Positions 7,830 through 14,824 of a stretch of DNA of 17,092 nucleotides are shown in pieces. Location: positions 1 through 17,092 of the forward strand of contig CAUZEO010000073.1 in assembly GCA_963578625.1 (NCBI GenBank). The letters run 5' to 3'. The notes beneath the pieces are model-generated. The model saw only the letters and a program-made list of their open reading frames with translations. It was not told the DNA's origin and ran no database searches. This DNA is from CAUZEO01 sp963578625 (GTDB lineage Bacteria; Verrucomicrobiota; Kiritimatiellia; SLOV01). Each line of letters opens with the position of its first letter. The stretch's first letter is position 1. Both the position numbers and the translations under genes were made by a program.

Positions 7830-7917
7830 CTTCGATGCTGAAAGAATTGTTTCATTAAAAATCGAATACTCAATATCTAATGTTGAAGGATTTACTAAAC
7901 ACGATAACACTCACCAG

Positions 7918-9345
7918 GTGCCTCGCCTCCCTCCAGACGCCTCTGCCCTCCTCTACCTGAAGCAGCCGCAACTTACACCGGACCTTTGCGAGCGGCTGCT
8001 AGCCTTTAACCGGGAATACCAGACGAAGGGCTTCCGGTACTTTGCGTATCTGAAACTGATGTGGGAGAAACGCTATCCAGGGAAAACCTTTCCCGGGCTC
8101 TGTGCGGAGGTCGATTCGATTTCGGGCGAGATGCGGCCGCTGGAAGAGCAGCGGGTCTGGGGCTGGGGCGATACGCGGGCACTGGGGATCTGGTGTTACT
8201 TCCTGATGAAGGGCCGGATTTCAGATGAAGAGGTGACGCTCGATGTGGAGGGCGATGCCGTCACCATCAATCTGAAAGCTTTCTACTCTGATTACTGCCG
8301 GCACATCTACCGCTGCCTTCGGGAGCGGATGGAATTGTGCGGCGGCCGAATCCCCTTCCTGGCCGACGTGGAAACGAACCGTCCCAGTGACGATCCCCGT
8401 AACTTGAAGACTCACGAGGGGGAAATGACCTCAACCGACATTTTTGCCATCAATGCATTCTTTCAATACGGCCTGTGGCAGGATGACACGGAATCCATTG
8501 AACTCGGAGAGCGAATTCTCGACGATTGTCTTCGCGCAGGGGTTGAGAACCGGTTCGTGAACCATCTCACCCGGCAGCGCAGTTTTGAGCACACCCACGG
8601 CGTTTTGATGGTTTGCGTCGGAGCAGTAGTCGACACGTTGAAAGCGATCGACTTAATCGACACGCGGTATGACGTGATGAAGGATCGTCTCGTGCGCGCA
8701 GGTCGCTGGGCGCTCGATCAATTCTGCGGGCATCATTGGGATCCGCATCTCGGGTGGTTCAGTGAGTACCTGCATCCAGTTGACAAGACTCCGTTTGAAG
8801 ACTCGAACGGACACATCGTCTGCGATCCCGGCCACACGGCCGAGGGTGTGGGATTCTTTGCCGAGTACCTGAATTGGCTGCCGGATCCGGAGAGCACGAG
8901 CTTTCGGTTCGGGAAAGACAATACGACAGAAGCACTGCAGGATATTCTTCTGTTCGTGCACGAACATGGGTACGCCGCCGCCGGCGTGATGTTCAAAAAC
9001 ATCGACCTGAAAACGATGAAGGGCATTGCCGAATCCATCCGACCCGATGTTCAATCGACGACGGCCCCCTGGTGGAATGTCCGCGAGTGCGCGGCGGCAG
9101 CCATCAAGTTATATCAGCTTACGGGGGACCCGCGGATGTGGGAGATTTACCAGAAGGCATTTAATGCGGCTTATCAGAACTATCCCAACCGGAGTATCGG
9201 GGGACTCATGGTTCAGAATCTGGACGCATTCACGCTCGAGCCGGTTCCGATCTTTCCCGCAACCGGCAACCTGGATCCAATGCACAGCCCTCGAGCGCGC
9301 GAGCGGGAGATCGAGGCGTTGGAAAGGATGGAAGGTGTCACGTAG
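7918..9345 (+). CDS. N-acylglucosamine 2-epimerase (AGE)-like (alpha/alpha)6-barrel protein
   Basis: This is a 475-residue protein from GTG 7918 to TAG. The whole length is made of amphipathic helices with conserved short loops, as in the AGE/cellobiose-epimerase superfamily. Visible blocks are RVWGWGDTRALGIW, FEHTHGVLM (His225, His227), HHWDPHLGWFSEY, CDPGHTAEGVGF (His306), TTAPWWNVREC (residues 381-391) and a late TGNLDPMHSPR (His456). Members epimerise or isomerise sugars through conserved His residues near the barrel centre; several His here could serve, but the exact subfamily and substrate are unknown. No signal peptide is seen. The frame is open back to 7804 without a standard start, and no ribosome-binding site precedes GTG 7918, so the start is uncertain. 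It converges with the minus-strand dehydrogenase 32 bases away. Confidence 0.65.
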   Translation: MPRLPPDASALLYLKQPQLTPDLCERLLAFNREYQTKGFRYFAYLKLMWEKRYPGKTFPGLCAEVDSISGEMRPLEEQRVWGWGDTRALGIWCYFLMKGRISDEEVTLDVEGDAVTINLKAFYSDYCRHIYRCLRERMELCGGRIPFLADVETNRPSDDPRNLKTHEGEMTSTDIFAINAFFQYGLWQDDTESIELGERILDDCLRAGVENRFVNHLTRQRSFEHTHGVLMVCVGAVVDTLKAIDLIDTRYDVMKDRLVRAGRWALDQFCGHHWDPHLGWFSEYLHPVDKTPFEDSNGHIVCDPGHTAEGVGFFAEYLNWLPDPESTSFRFGKDNTTEALQDILLFVHEHGYAAAGVMFKNIDLKTMKGIAESIRPDVQSTTAPWWNVRECAAAAIKLYQLTGDPRMWEIYQKAFNAAYQNYPNRSIGGLMVQNLDAFTLEPVPIFPATGNLDPMHSPRAREREIEALERMEGVT

Positions 9346-9377
9346 CACGGGTTTCGGATGGGGTCTGCTACGCGGGT

Positions 9378-10361
9378 CTACCCGTTCTGCCACCCTCGCA
9401 TCACTGCCGCCATTTTTTCTGCCACAAATCGGAGGGTCATTCTTTGGGCTTCCCAGGTGACGCCCCCTACGTGAGGAACGATGGTCATATTGTCGTGCTC
9501 GCGCGCATAGGCAATGAGCGGATGTTGATCCAGATCATCCCGCCATTCGCCCACGATCACGTCGGCGCCGAAGCCACCGATCTTGCCGCTGTTCAACGCT
9601 GCCAACAACGCCTCTTCATCAATGATTTTCCCCCGGCTGGTGTTCACGAGAATCACGCCGTCCTTCATTTTCGCAATCCGCTCCGCGTTCAAAAAATGCT
9701 CATTGTCTGCCGTCAAGTGAATGTGAATCGTAATCACGTCGGCTCGAGCGGCAAATTCGTCAAATTCCAGATACTCCAGATCCGCAATTCGCTTCCGCGG
9801 ATTGGAGTCGCACCCGATCACGTTCATGCGGAACCCGCGGCCGAAGTCCACCATCATGCTGCCGAGCCGGCCCACGCCAAGCACGCCCAGAGTTTTGGCG
9901 GAGAGTTGATGACCTCGATAACGATCGCGGGCCCAGAGACCCTTCATTGCCGCATTGTGCCCGGCCGGAACCTTCCGTGCCGCCGAGAGCATCAGGGTAA
10001 ACGCCAGCTCGGCGGTGGATGTGATCTGGTCAAGGAGCGCGTACTCGGTTCGAATGCTCTCCATTTGAATGCCGAACTCCTCCAGTGCATCGAGATCCAG
10101 GTGGTCCAATCCTGTGGAGGGCGTATAGATCAATTTCAGCCGCCCGGACGCCCCACGCTGGGCGAGCTCACGGTCGATCCGAACTTTCAGCGACGGCAGA
10201 TACGCGTCGTATTCGTGAATGTGGTCCAAGAGGTACTGTCGATCCGGTTCCCTGACATCGACTTCCCCGATCTCCCGCAGCGGATCCAGGCTCGTGGGAC
10301 CGATTTCGGCGGACATGCAGAGAATGCTAAACTTTTTCGTGCTCATATCTTTTGAATTCAT
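9378..10361 (-). CDS. NAD-dependent D-2-hydroxyacid dehydrogenase
   Basis: This is a 327-residue protein from ATG 10361; a second in-frame ATG at 10346 gives 322 residues and removes a short polar lead, and neither has a strong ribosome-binding site. The NAD site is GVGRLG at residues 162-167 with Asp185 (GCDSNP) at the end of the next strand. Active-site residues are Arg243 in NTSRG, Glu272 in GEWRDD and His297 in PHVGGVTWEA. The pattern fits phosphoglycerate/glyoxylate-type D-2-hydroxyacid dehydrogenases without an ACT domain, so it is more likely catabolic than SerA. It is only distantly similar to the dehydrogenase at 2773-3765: the active-site context (PHVGG versus NPHSAFY) differs. It is convergent with the AGE-like gene and divergent from the prepilin-like gene, with a 205-base spacer that carries a LacI-type operator candidate. 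Confidence 0.88.
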   Translation of the reverse strand: MNSKDMSTKKFSILCMSAEIGPTSLDPLREIGEVDVREPDRQYLLDHIHEYDAYLPSLKVRIDRELAQRGASGRLKLIYTPSTGLDHLDLDALEEFGIQMESIRTEYALLDQITSTAELAFTLMLSAARKVPAGHNAAMKGLWARDRYRGHQLSAKTLGVLGVGRLGSMMVDFGRGFRMNVIGCDSNPRKRIADLEYLEFDEFAARADVITIHIHLTADNEHFLNAERIAKMKDGVILVNTSRGKIIDEEALLAALNSGKIGGFGADVIVGEWRDDLDQHPLIAYAREHDNMTIVPHVGGVTWEAQRMTLRFVAEKMAAVMRGWQNG

Positions 10362-10471
10362 ACAATACAGAGAATCTTTCAGGCACCGATGAAGTGTCCC
10401 TCTTAGGAATGGATAAGTATATGACGTTTGCGCCTACCACCGTGCAGTATCCCAGGCGGAATGTACGCCGC

Positions 10472-10485
10472 GGACAAACGTTTCC
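10472..10485. promoter_or_regulatory. LacI/PurR-type operator candidate
   Basis: The 14-mer GGACAAACGTTTCC has a perfect 8-base palindromic core AAACGTTT centred on CG, the form bound by many LacI-family repressors. It sits between the divergent dehydrogenase (start 10361) and the prepilin-like gene (start 10567). No regulator gene is in the window, and a single site can arise by chance. Confidence 0.3.
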
Positions 10486-10566
10486 GCACTGGCAGAGGCA
10501 CCGCCTGGCACTGTGGGCCGCACCGTGCCACGCTTGACTTGCGGCTGTTTTGGGGCCAAATCTCCT

Positions 10567-11379
10567 ATGTGTGTGTGTTTTCAGACAAAACAACCCCGAT
10601 TCAAGAGGGGTCGTAGATGCCGGAGGGCATTCACACTGATCGAACTCCTGGCCGTCATAGCCATCATCGCCATATTGGCGGCGCTTCTGACGCCGGCCAT
10701 TCGACAGGCCAGGGACGCCGCGGAGGCTTCTGGATGTCTGTACATGTTGGGGAAGATTGGCAACGGCCTTCAAGGCTACATGAACGATCACGATTTCTTC
10801 ACGCCCCCTTACTCTACCTGGTACTCCGTTCCGCGTCCCGTTTTGAAGCCGGACCGGGTCCGATACAACCAATACCGAAGGGTCTGGACCCAGACGGAGT
10901 GGTCCAAGAGTGGAGACTACCAGCATTGGTTTCGGGACGGGGATGGTTTTCTAGCCGAGTATATGGGAACCTACGAAGGTGCAAACCAGGGGGTTGTCTT
11001 CTGTCCGGCCGGCCCGCAGGGACCTGCACCGTTTACACATCAGGGCGTGCAGTATTCAATGTTCGCGGAACGTGAACAGAGTCTCGGCTTGAACGTTCAC
11101 GCTACAAATCTGGGTGCCGGGGGCAATGGAGATGCCGGGCGTAATTATGATGTTTTCGAATCACCCGCCCTGTTTGTCATCTTTACTGATACCCAGGGAC
11201 AGTCCGTATATTCCTGGTATCGTCCCGAGAACGCCTCTCGTCCTGAAGAGTACACCTCGATTACCCCGGTGAGTCGGCACTCCGAAAAATTTAATGCGGC
11301 ATTCCTCGATGGCCATGCCGAACCGTGCACTTACGAACAGCACTACAACGCGAAGTACTTCACGCAGCCGGAACCATAG
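10567..11379 (+). CDS. Prepilin-like protein with H-X9-DG C-terminal motif
   Basis: From ATG 10567 this gives 270 residues; a GTG at 10513 in the same frame would add 18. A basic leader (residues 1-21) ends at the type IV prepilin-type site RRA/FTLIELL, followed by a hydrophobic helix LAVIAIIAILAALL. Ala replaces the usual Gly before Phe, which is common in PVC bacteria. A C-terminal block RHSEKFNAAFLDG has His238 followed after nine residues by Asp248-Gly249, the H-X9-DG motif of a large prepilin-processing-associated family. The protein would be cleaved and methylated by a prepilin peptidase and displayed by a type II secretion/pseudopilus-like machine. Its role is unknown; such genes occur in dozens per genome. 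The downstream hairpin at 11414-11472 may end its transcript. Confidence 0.85.
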   Translation: MCVCFQTKQPRFKRGRRCRRAFTLIELLAVIAIIAILAALLTPAIRQARDAAEASGCLYMLGKIGNGLQGYMNDHDFFTPPYSTWYSVPRPVLKPDRVRYNQYRRVWTQTEWSKSGDYQHWFRDGDGFLAEYMGTYEGANQGVVFCPAGPQGPAPFTHQGVQYSMFAEREQSLGLNVHATNLGAGGNGDAGRNYDVFESPALFVIFTDTQGQSVYSWYRPENASRPEEYTSITPVSRHSEKFNAAFLDGHAEPCTYEQHYNAKYFTQPEP

Positions 11380-11413
11380 AGGCTTCCCGTCGGCGTTCGA
11401 AATTGAGCATTCG

Positions 11414-11472
11414 AATCTTCATCTCTCCTCTTTATCGATGAAGAGGAGGGATAAAGAGGAGGGATGAGGATT
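11414..11472. terminator. Long 23-bp hairpin, probable transcript end or structured RNA
   Basis: Arms 11414-11436 and 11450-11472 pair over 23 bases with only two G-U wobbles, around a 13-base loop (11437-11449) that itself repeats the AAGAGGAGG theme. Both wobbles are changes that keep pairing in RNA. It lies 35 bases after the prepilin-like stop codon. There is no T tract on either strand, so it is not a textbook intrinsic terminator; it may protect a 3' end or be a dispersed element. Confidence 0.55.
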
Positions 11473-11585
11473 GCAAAAATTTACGGTATTCAGAAACAAG
11501 TCTGGCCTCAGAAGGCGCCGCGCCATCTGATTTTTCAGGTTTGAGATTCCCCCCTTCGTCGTAAACTTTGTCTCACAGCTTCCGC

Positions 11586-11643
11586 CGATTAGGCTCGCGA
11601 GTCGGTTCGCGAGTTAGGGAAAGCCAACTCGCGCGCCTAATCG
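11586..11643. repeat. 17-bp imperfect inverted repeat
   Basis: CGATTAGGCTCGCGAGT (11586-11602) and ACTCGCGCGCCTAATCG (11627-11643) are inverted copies with one mismatch. Inside, CGCGAGTT (11608-11615) also pairs with AACTCGCG (11626-11633), so two alternative folds share the right arm. Function unknown; it could be a small palindromic element or a regulatory switch. Confidence 0.45.
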
Positions 11644-11849
11644 AACCGCCAACCATGTTCGACTCATCCCGGCCGGTTCCTAAATACTGCCGGGACGGAA
11701 AGAGTAAGCTCGTGACGATGGGGGGGGGAGGCCGATACTCTCAAACAAAAAAACTTGACACAGCTAACGCAAAGCCGAGGAATGAGGGCTCTCTCCAAAA
11801 AAAAATCAATTTTCTCCCGTTTTTTGTAGGTCCCCCCCCCCCCTCGAAA

Positions 11850-11858
11850 TGCTATATT
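11850..11858 (+). promoter_or_regulatory. Extended -10 promoter candidate for first LamG gene
   Basis: TGCTATATT matches the extended -10 form TGnTATAAT with one mismatch, about 80 bases before the LamG start codon. The C12 run occupies the spacer region, and no good -35 is present at the right distance, which extended -10 promoters tolerate. Start of transcription would be near 11865. Confidence 0.35.
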
Positions 11859-11937
11859 CGCACGCCTATATATAGCCGGAGTCGCTGTCGCGACCGGAGC
11901 AACCAAGTGCGAAGCACCGAACGAAATGGAGAGAAAC

Positions 11938-12849
11938 ATGAAGAAAAGAGTCAGAACACTAATCGTCGCGATTGCAGCGGGAACGTTGTTCGCCTTCTCG
12001 AGCCAAGCGGCTCTTCTGGTGGACCTCAACGCATCCAACTCGGGAGCGGCGGGCGAATGGCACAGTAGCGCGGGTTCCTACCCAGGTTATTATGAGCACG
12101 ATGCTCAGAATGGAGCCCCTGTGAAAGAGACGGACGTGAACGGGGTTACCTATTTCTCAACTCGGAATAGTAGCGGTTGTTGCAACGGATTCATCGGGGG
12201 CGACGACTCGGGGGGTACCCAGCAGCATCCATCGGGCAACGAACCGCAGTTCGTCCTCAACGGGTCGAATCCCGGCGACTTCACGTTCGAAGTCTGGATG
12301 CGCAAGAGAGGGAACCGGATCGGCCCGGCAGCAACCATTCTCGGAATGAAATCCGCGAATGCGGACGAGCGATTCATTCTCCATCTGTGGGACAGTGACG
12401 GAGCCGAAAGCTTAATGGATATAGGCGTGAAGGCCGGTGGTACCTCAGTGTATCTTATCGACCAGTTTAACTTTGGCAATAGAGGCGGCGATGCCCCATT
12501 CGAACATTTTGTATTTACGTGGGACAACTCGGCCTCGACCATGGATCTTTTCAATGACGGCACCAGCGGCGTATCCAATATGTCCTTTCCCGGGGTGACG
12601 TTCAGTGCCTCGACGATATTCGATGGGACGACGCTCTTCAATTCCTTCGCCAACAATTCAAGCGGTAACGTCCGGTTCAACGGCGATATCGCGCGGGTCA
12701 GGATCCACGACAATATCCTCAGTCAGGGCGACATCGCCGCCAGTTTCGCGGCCGGACCCAACGGGATCGTCCCTGAACCCGGCACCATGGCCCTGCTGCT
12801 GATGGGCGGACTCGCCCTTGCTGCCCGGCGCCGGAAAATCCGGCACTGA
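11938..12849 (+). CDS. Secreted LamG-like protein with PEP-CTERM anchor (copy 1)
   Basis: The start at ATG 11938 is preferred over ATG 11926 because GGAGAG lies at 11928-11933 with a five-base gap. It gives 303 residues: a signal peptide (MKKRVRTLIVAIAAG..., cleavage near SSQA/ALLVD), a core with the LamG/concanavalin-A-like phrases FTFEVWMRKRGNRIGP, ERFILHLWDSDG, HFVFTWDNSASTMDLFNDG and FNGDIARVRIHDNILS, and a C-terminal sorting tail from residue 278: VPEPGTMALLLMGG, then ARRRKIRH. PEP-CTERM tails are handled by an exosortase, which removes the tail and passes the protein to the surface or matrix. The core is about 94% identical in DNA to the next gene. It is followed by a hairpin terminator at 12900-12934. 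Role is presumably surface or extracellular, perhaps glycan binding; the ligand is unknown. Confidence 0.88.
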   Translation: MKKRVRTLIVAIAAGTLFAFSSQAALLVDLNASNSGAAGEWHSSAGSYPGYYEHDAQNGAPVKETDVNGVTYFSTRNSSGCCNGFIGGDDSGGTQQHPSGNEPQFVLNGSNPGDFTFEVWMRKRGNRIGPAATILGMKSANADERFILHLWDSDGAESLMDIGVKAGGTSVYLIDQFNFGNRGGDAPFEHFVFTWDNSASTMDLFNDGTSGVSNMSFPGVTFSASTIFDGTTLFNSFANNSSGNVRFNGDIARVRIHDNILSQGDIAASFAAGPNGIVPEPGTMALLLMGGLALAARRRKIRH

Positions 12850-12899
12850 TTGAGGCCCTGGCGCCGCGCCCACTTGTTGGGAAGATAAATTGCAAAATG

Positions 12900-12934
12900 G
12901 CCTGCCCCCTCCCGAAAAGCGAGAGGGGGCAGGC
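12900..12934 (+). terminator. Intrinsic-terminator-like hairpin between LamG copies
   Basis: GCCTGCCCCCTC (12900-12911) pairs perfectly with GAGGGGGCAGGC (12923-12934), with further C-G pairs inside around an AAAAG loop. The following bases TTGCTAAAA give only a weak T tract. It sits 50 bases after the stop of the PEP-CTERM gene and would separate its transcript from copy 2. Confidence 0.65.
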
Positions 12935-12985
12935 TTGCTAAAATGAGTGATGCCGGAGGCTGTCTTCACGAGTCGGAGATCTGAT

Positions 12986-14035
12986 ATGAAAAAACAACTG
13001 ACGCAATGCATTACGATGGGAGTCTGCTTGTGGTTTGCAGCCTCCAGCCAGGCGGCTCTTCTGGTGGACCTCAATGCAGCCAACTCGGGATCTAATACGA
13101 CATGGGAGAACACCGCCACGGCCTTCCCGGGCTGGTATGAGGACGATGATCAGAATGGAGGCCCCGTGAAAAATACGGACGTGAACGGGGTTACCTATTT
13201 CTCAACCGCCACCGCCGAGGGCGGCCAAGGATTCATCGGGGGCGACGACTCGGGGGGTACCCAGCAGCATCCATCGGGCAACGAGCCGCAGTTCAACCTC
13301 AACGGTACGAATCCCGGCGACTTCACGTTCGAAGTCTGGATGCGCAAGAGAGGGAACCGGATCGGCCCGACAGCAACCATTCTCGGTATGAAATCCGCGA
13401 ATGCGGATGAGCGATTCATTCTCCATCTGTGGGACAGTGACGGAGCCGAAAGCTTAATGGATATAGGCGTGAAGGCCGGTGGTACCTCAGTGTATCTTGT
13501 CGACCAGTTTAACTTCCCAAATAGAGGCGCCACCGACCCATTCGAACATTTTGTATTTACGTGGGACAACTCGGCCTCGACCATGGATCTTTTCCATGAA
13601 GGCACCAACGGCGTATCCAATATGTCCTTTCCCGGGGTGACGTTCAGTGCCTTGACGGTTTTCGATGGGACGACGCTCTTTAATTCCTTCGCCAACAGTG
13701 CAAGCGGTAACAACCGGTTCAACGGCGATATCGCGCGGGTCAGGATCCACGACGAGATTCTCACCCTGGACAACATTGTTGACAACTTCCTCCTCGGGCC
13801 CAACGGGACCGTCGATCCGGTCGACGCGGATGCCATTACCCTGGAAGACGTCGTGGTGTTGCAATACACCAGTAACGTAGCGAGCGTCTACCACCTGGAA
13901 TTTACCACCGATCTGATTAATTCAAGTAGCTGGCAGCGCGCGGGCGCGAACATAACAGGAGATGGAAACATCCAGTTCCTTTACGATCCCGCCGGCAACG
14001 ACACCAATAAGGCATACCGGATCATCACGGAGTAA
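12986..14035 (+). CDS. Secreted LamG-like protein with a different C-terminus (copy 2)
   Basis: ATG 12986 is chosen because GGAG at 12975-12978 lies seven bases upstream and it starts a good signal peptide (MKKQLTQCITMGVCLWFAAS, cleavage near SSQA/ALLVD). It gives 349 residues. The core matches copy 1 closely, including FTFEVWMRKRGNRIGP and FVFTWDNSASTMDLF. After the shared block ends (near 13762) the two diverge completely: here the tail, about residues 285-349, reads ITLEDVVVLQYTSNVASVYH, then LEFTTDLINSSSWQRAG and KAYRIITE, with no PEP-CTERM anchor. This tail resembles a short C-terminal module common on secreted proteins of Verrucomicrobiota/Lentisphaerota type (LExTTDL...W...G...YR), so the product is probably released rather than anchored. 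A prepilin-like gene begins 16 bases later, suggesting co-transcription. Confidence 0.85.
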   Translation: MKKQLTQCITMGVCLWFAASSQAALLVDLNAANSGSNTTWENTATAFPGWYEDDDQNGGPVKNTDVNGVTYFSTATAEGGQGFIGGDDSGGTQQHPSGNEPQFNLNGTNPGDFTFEVWMRKRGNRIGPTATILGMKSANADERFILHLWDSDGAESLMDIGVKAGGTSVYLVDQFNFPNRGATDPFEHFVFTWDNSASTMDLFHEGTNGVSNMSFPGVTFSALTVFDGTTLFNSFANSASGNNRFNGDIARVRIHDEILTLDNIVDNFLLGPNGTVDPVDADAITLEDVVVLQYTSNVASVYHLEFTTDLINSSSWQRAGANITGDGNIQFLYDPAGNDTNKAYRIITE

Positions 14036-14051
14036 AACCAAGATCTTCAGT

Positions 14052-14801
14052 GTGACCGAAGGTTCGATTCGCAGAGCGGAGTGCTCAATCATCAGCGCGT
14101 TTACGCTGATTGAGTTGCTTGTGGTGGTGGCCATCATCGCGGTGCTGGCCGCCTTGATGATGCCCGCCCTGAAGGACGCGCTGGAACAGGGCAGGCGCGC
14201 CCTGTGTAAATCGAATCTGCACCAGATCCACCTGGGCCTGATGGGCTATGCCTACGATCACGACGGCGAGTTTCCGTTGACGTGGACCAGTTTCTATCGC
14301 TATCGCGCCGTGGTGAACATCTTCGGCACCCAGGACGATCCCCAGCTTGCCTACGAGGAAGAAGGCTACACCGCCCGTGGTGTCTGGTACTGTCCCAGCA
14401 ACCGTGTCACTTGCCCCGGCGTATCCGCCAAGCCCGGCCCCGACGCATGGGTGAATGGATGGGGCGCGTCGAGCTATTTCCTGGTCTGGGGCCTCGGCCA
14501 GTTCGGCAAGATCACCGGCGATCCGGGCTATGGCTGGGCGGCGGTGGACAGTGCCTCACCGGCCAACGTGCTGCTTACCGGCGATATGCTCGCGGAGTCC
14601 CCCCTCCCATATCCGTTCCCTGTTCAGTGGACAAACCACCGCGGCAACGGCGATCTGCGGGACGGCGGAAACTTCGGGTATCAAAACGGGGCCGTCGAGT
14701 GGTGGCCACTCGACAAGTGCACGTTCATTTATAAAACCTACTACGACGCGCCCGAACCATGGAGCCTGCCGCCTATCAGGTACGGTCCCGGGGCGAAGTA
14801 A
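14052..14801 (+). CDS. Prepilin-like protein (second)
   Basis: The frame is open from an ATG at 13962 inside the previous gene, but GTG 14052 gives a short leader (16 residues) ending at the site SA/FTLIELL and avoids an overlap of 74 bases; it is the likelier start, though no clear ribosome-binding site precedes it. The product has 249 residues: leader, hydrophobic helix LVVVAIIAVLAALMMPAL, then a globular part with YCPSN and NHRGNGDLRDGGNFGYQNGA near the C-terminus. This last block stands where the H-X9-DG motif usually is and resembles its NFGYxDG form, with Asn in place of the Asp. It is a type II secretion/pseudopilus-type protein. It is tightly placed between the second LamG gene and the PhyH gene (23-base gap), so the three may form one operon. 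Confidence 0.82.
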   Translation: MTEGSIRRAECSIISAFTLIELLVVVAIIAVLAALMMPALKDALEQGRRALCKSNLHQIHLGLMGYAYDHDGEFPLTWTSFYRYRAVVNIFGTQDDPQLAYEEEGYTARGVWYCPSNRVTCPGVSAKPGPDAWVNGWGASSYFLVWGLGQFGKITGDPGYGWAAVDSASPANVLLTGDMLAESPLPYPFPVQWTNHRGNGDLRDGGNFGYQNGAVEWWPLDKCTFIYKTYYDAPEPWSLPPIRYGPGAK

Positions 14802-14824
14802 TTCCTTTTCGGTAGTTGAACTCG

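Larger units (their letters stand above)
11380..11937. other. Gene-poor stretch with structured repeats and promoter
   Basis: No convincing gene was found on either strand. It holds the long hairpin (11414-11472), a second inverted repeat (11586-11643), runs of nine G (11720-11728) and twelve C (11832-11843), a perfect TTGACA (11755-11760) without a good -10 partner, and the extended -10 candidate at 11850-11858. A tiny GTGC-GAA-GCAC hairpin (11907-11917) and a perfect palindrome CTATATATAG (11866-11875) fall in the presumed leader of the first LamG gene. Confidence 0.6.

Noticed and set aside
9373..9384. CGGGT/ACCCG palindrome between the convergent genes as a terminator
   Set aside because: The loop would be two bases and the stem only five, too small to claim.
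9444..10355. 303-codon open frame on plus opposite the second dehydrogenase
   Set aside because: His/Val/Arg-rich antisense shadow; the minus frame has the Rossmann and catalytic motifs.
11755..11760. Perfect TTGACA as a -35 box
   Set aside because: No acceptable -10 is found 16-18 bases downstream; the nearest TATATT is more than 90 bases away.
11568..12068. 166-codon open frame on plus across the repeats and into the LamG gene
   Set aside because: It crosses homopolymer runs and inverted repeats, is basic and low in structure, and overlaps the true signal peptide in another frame.
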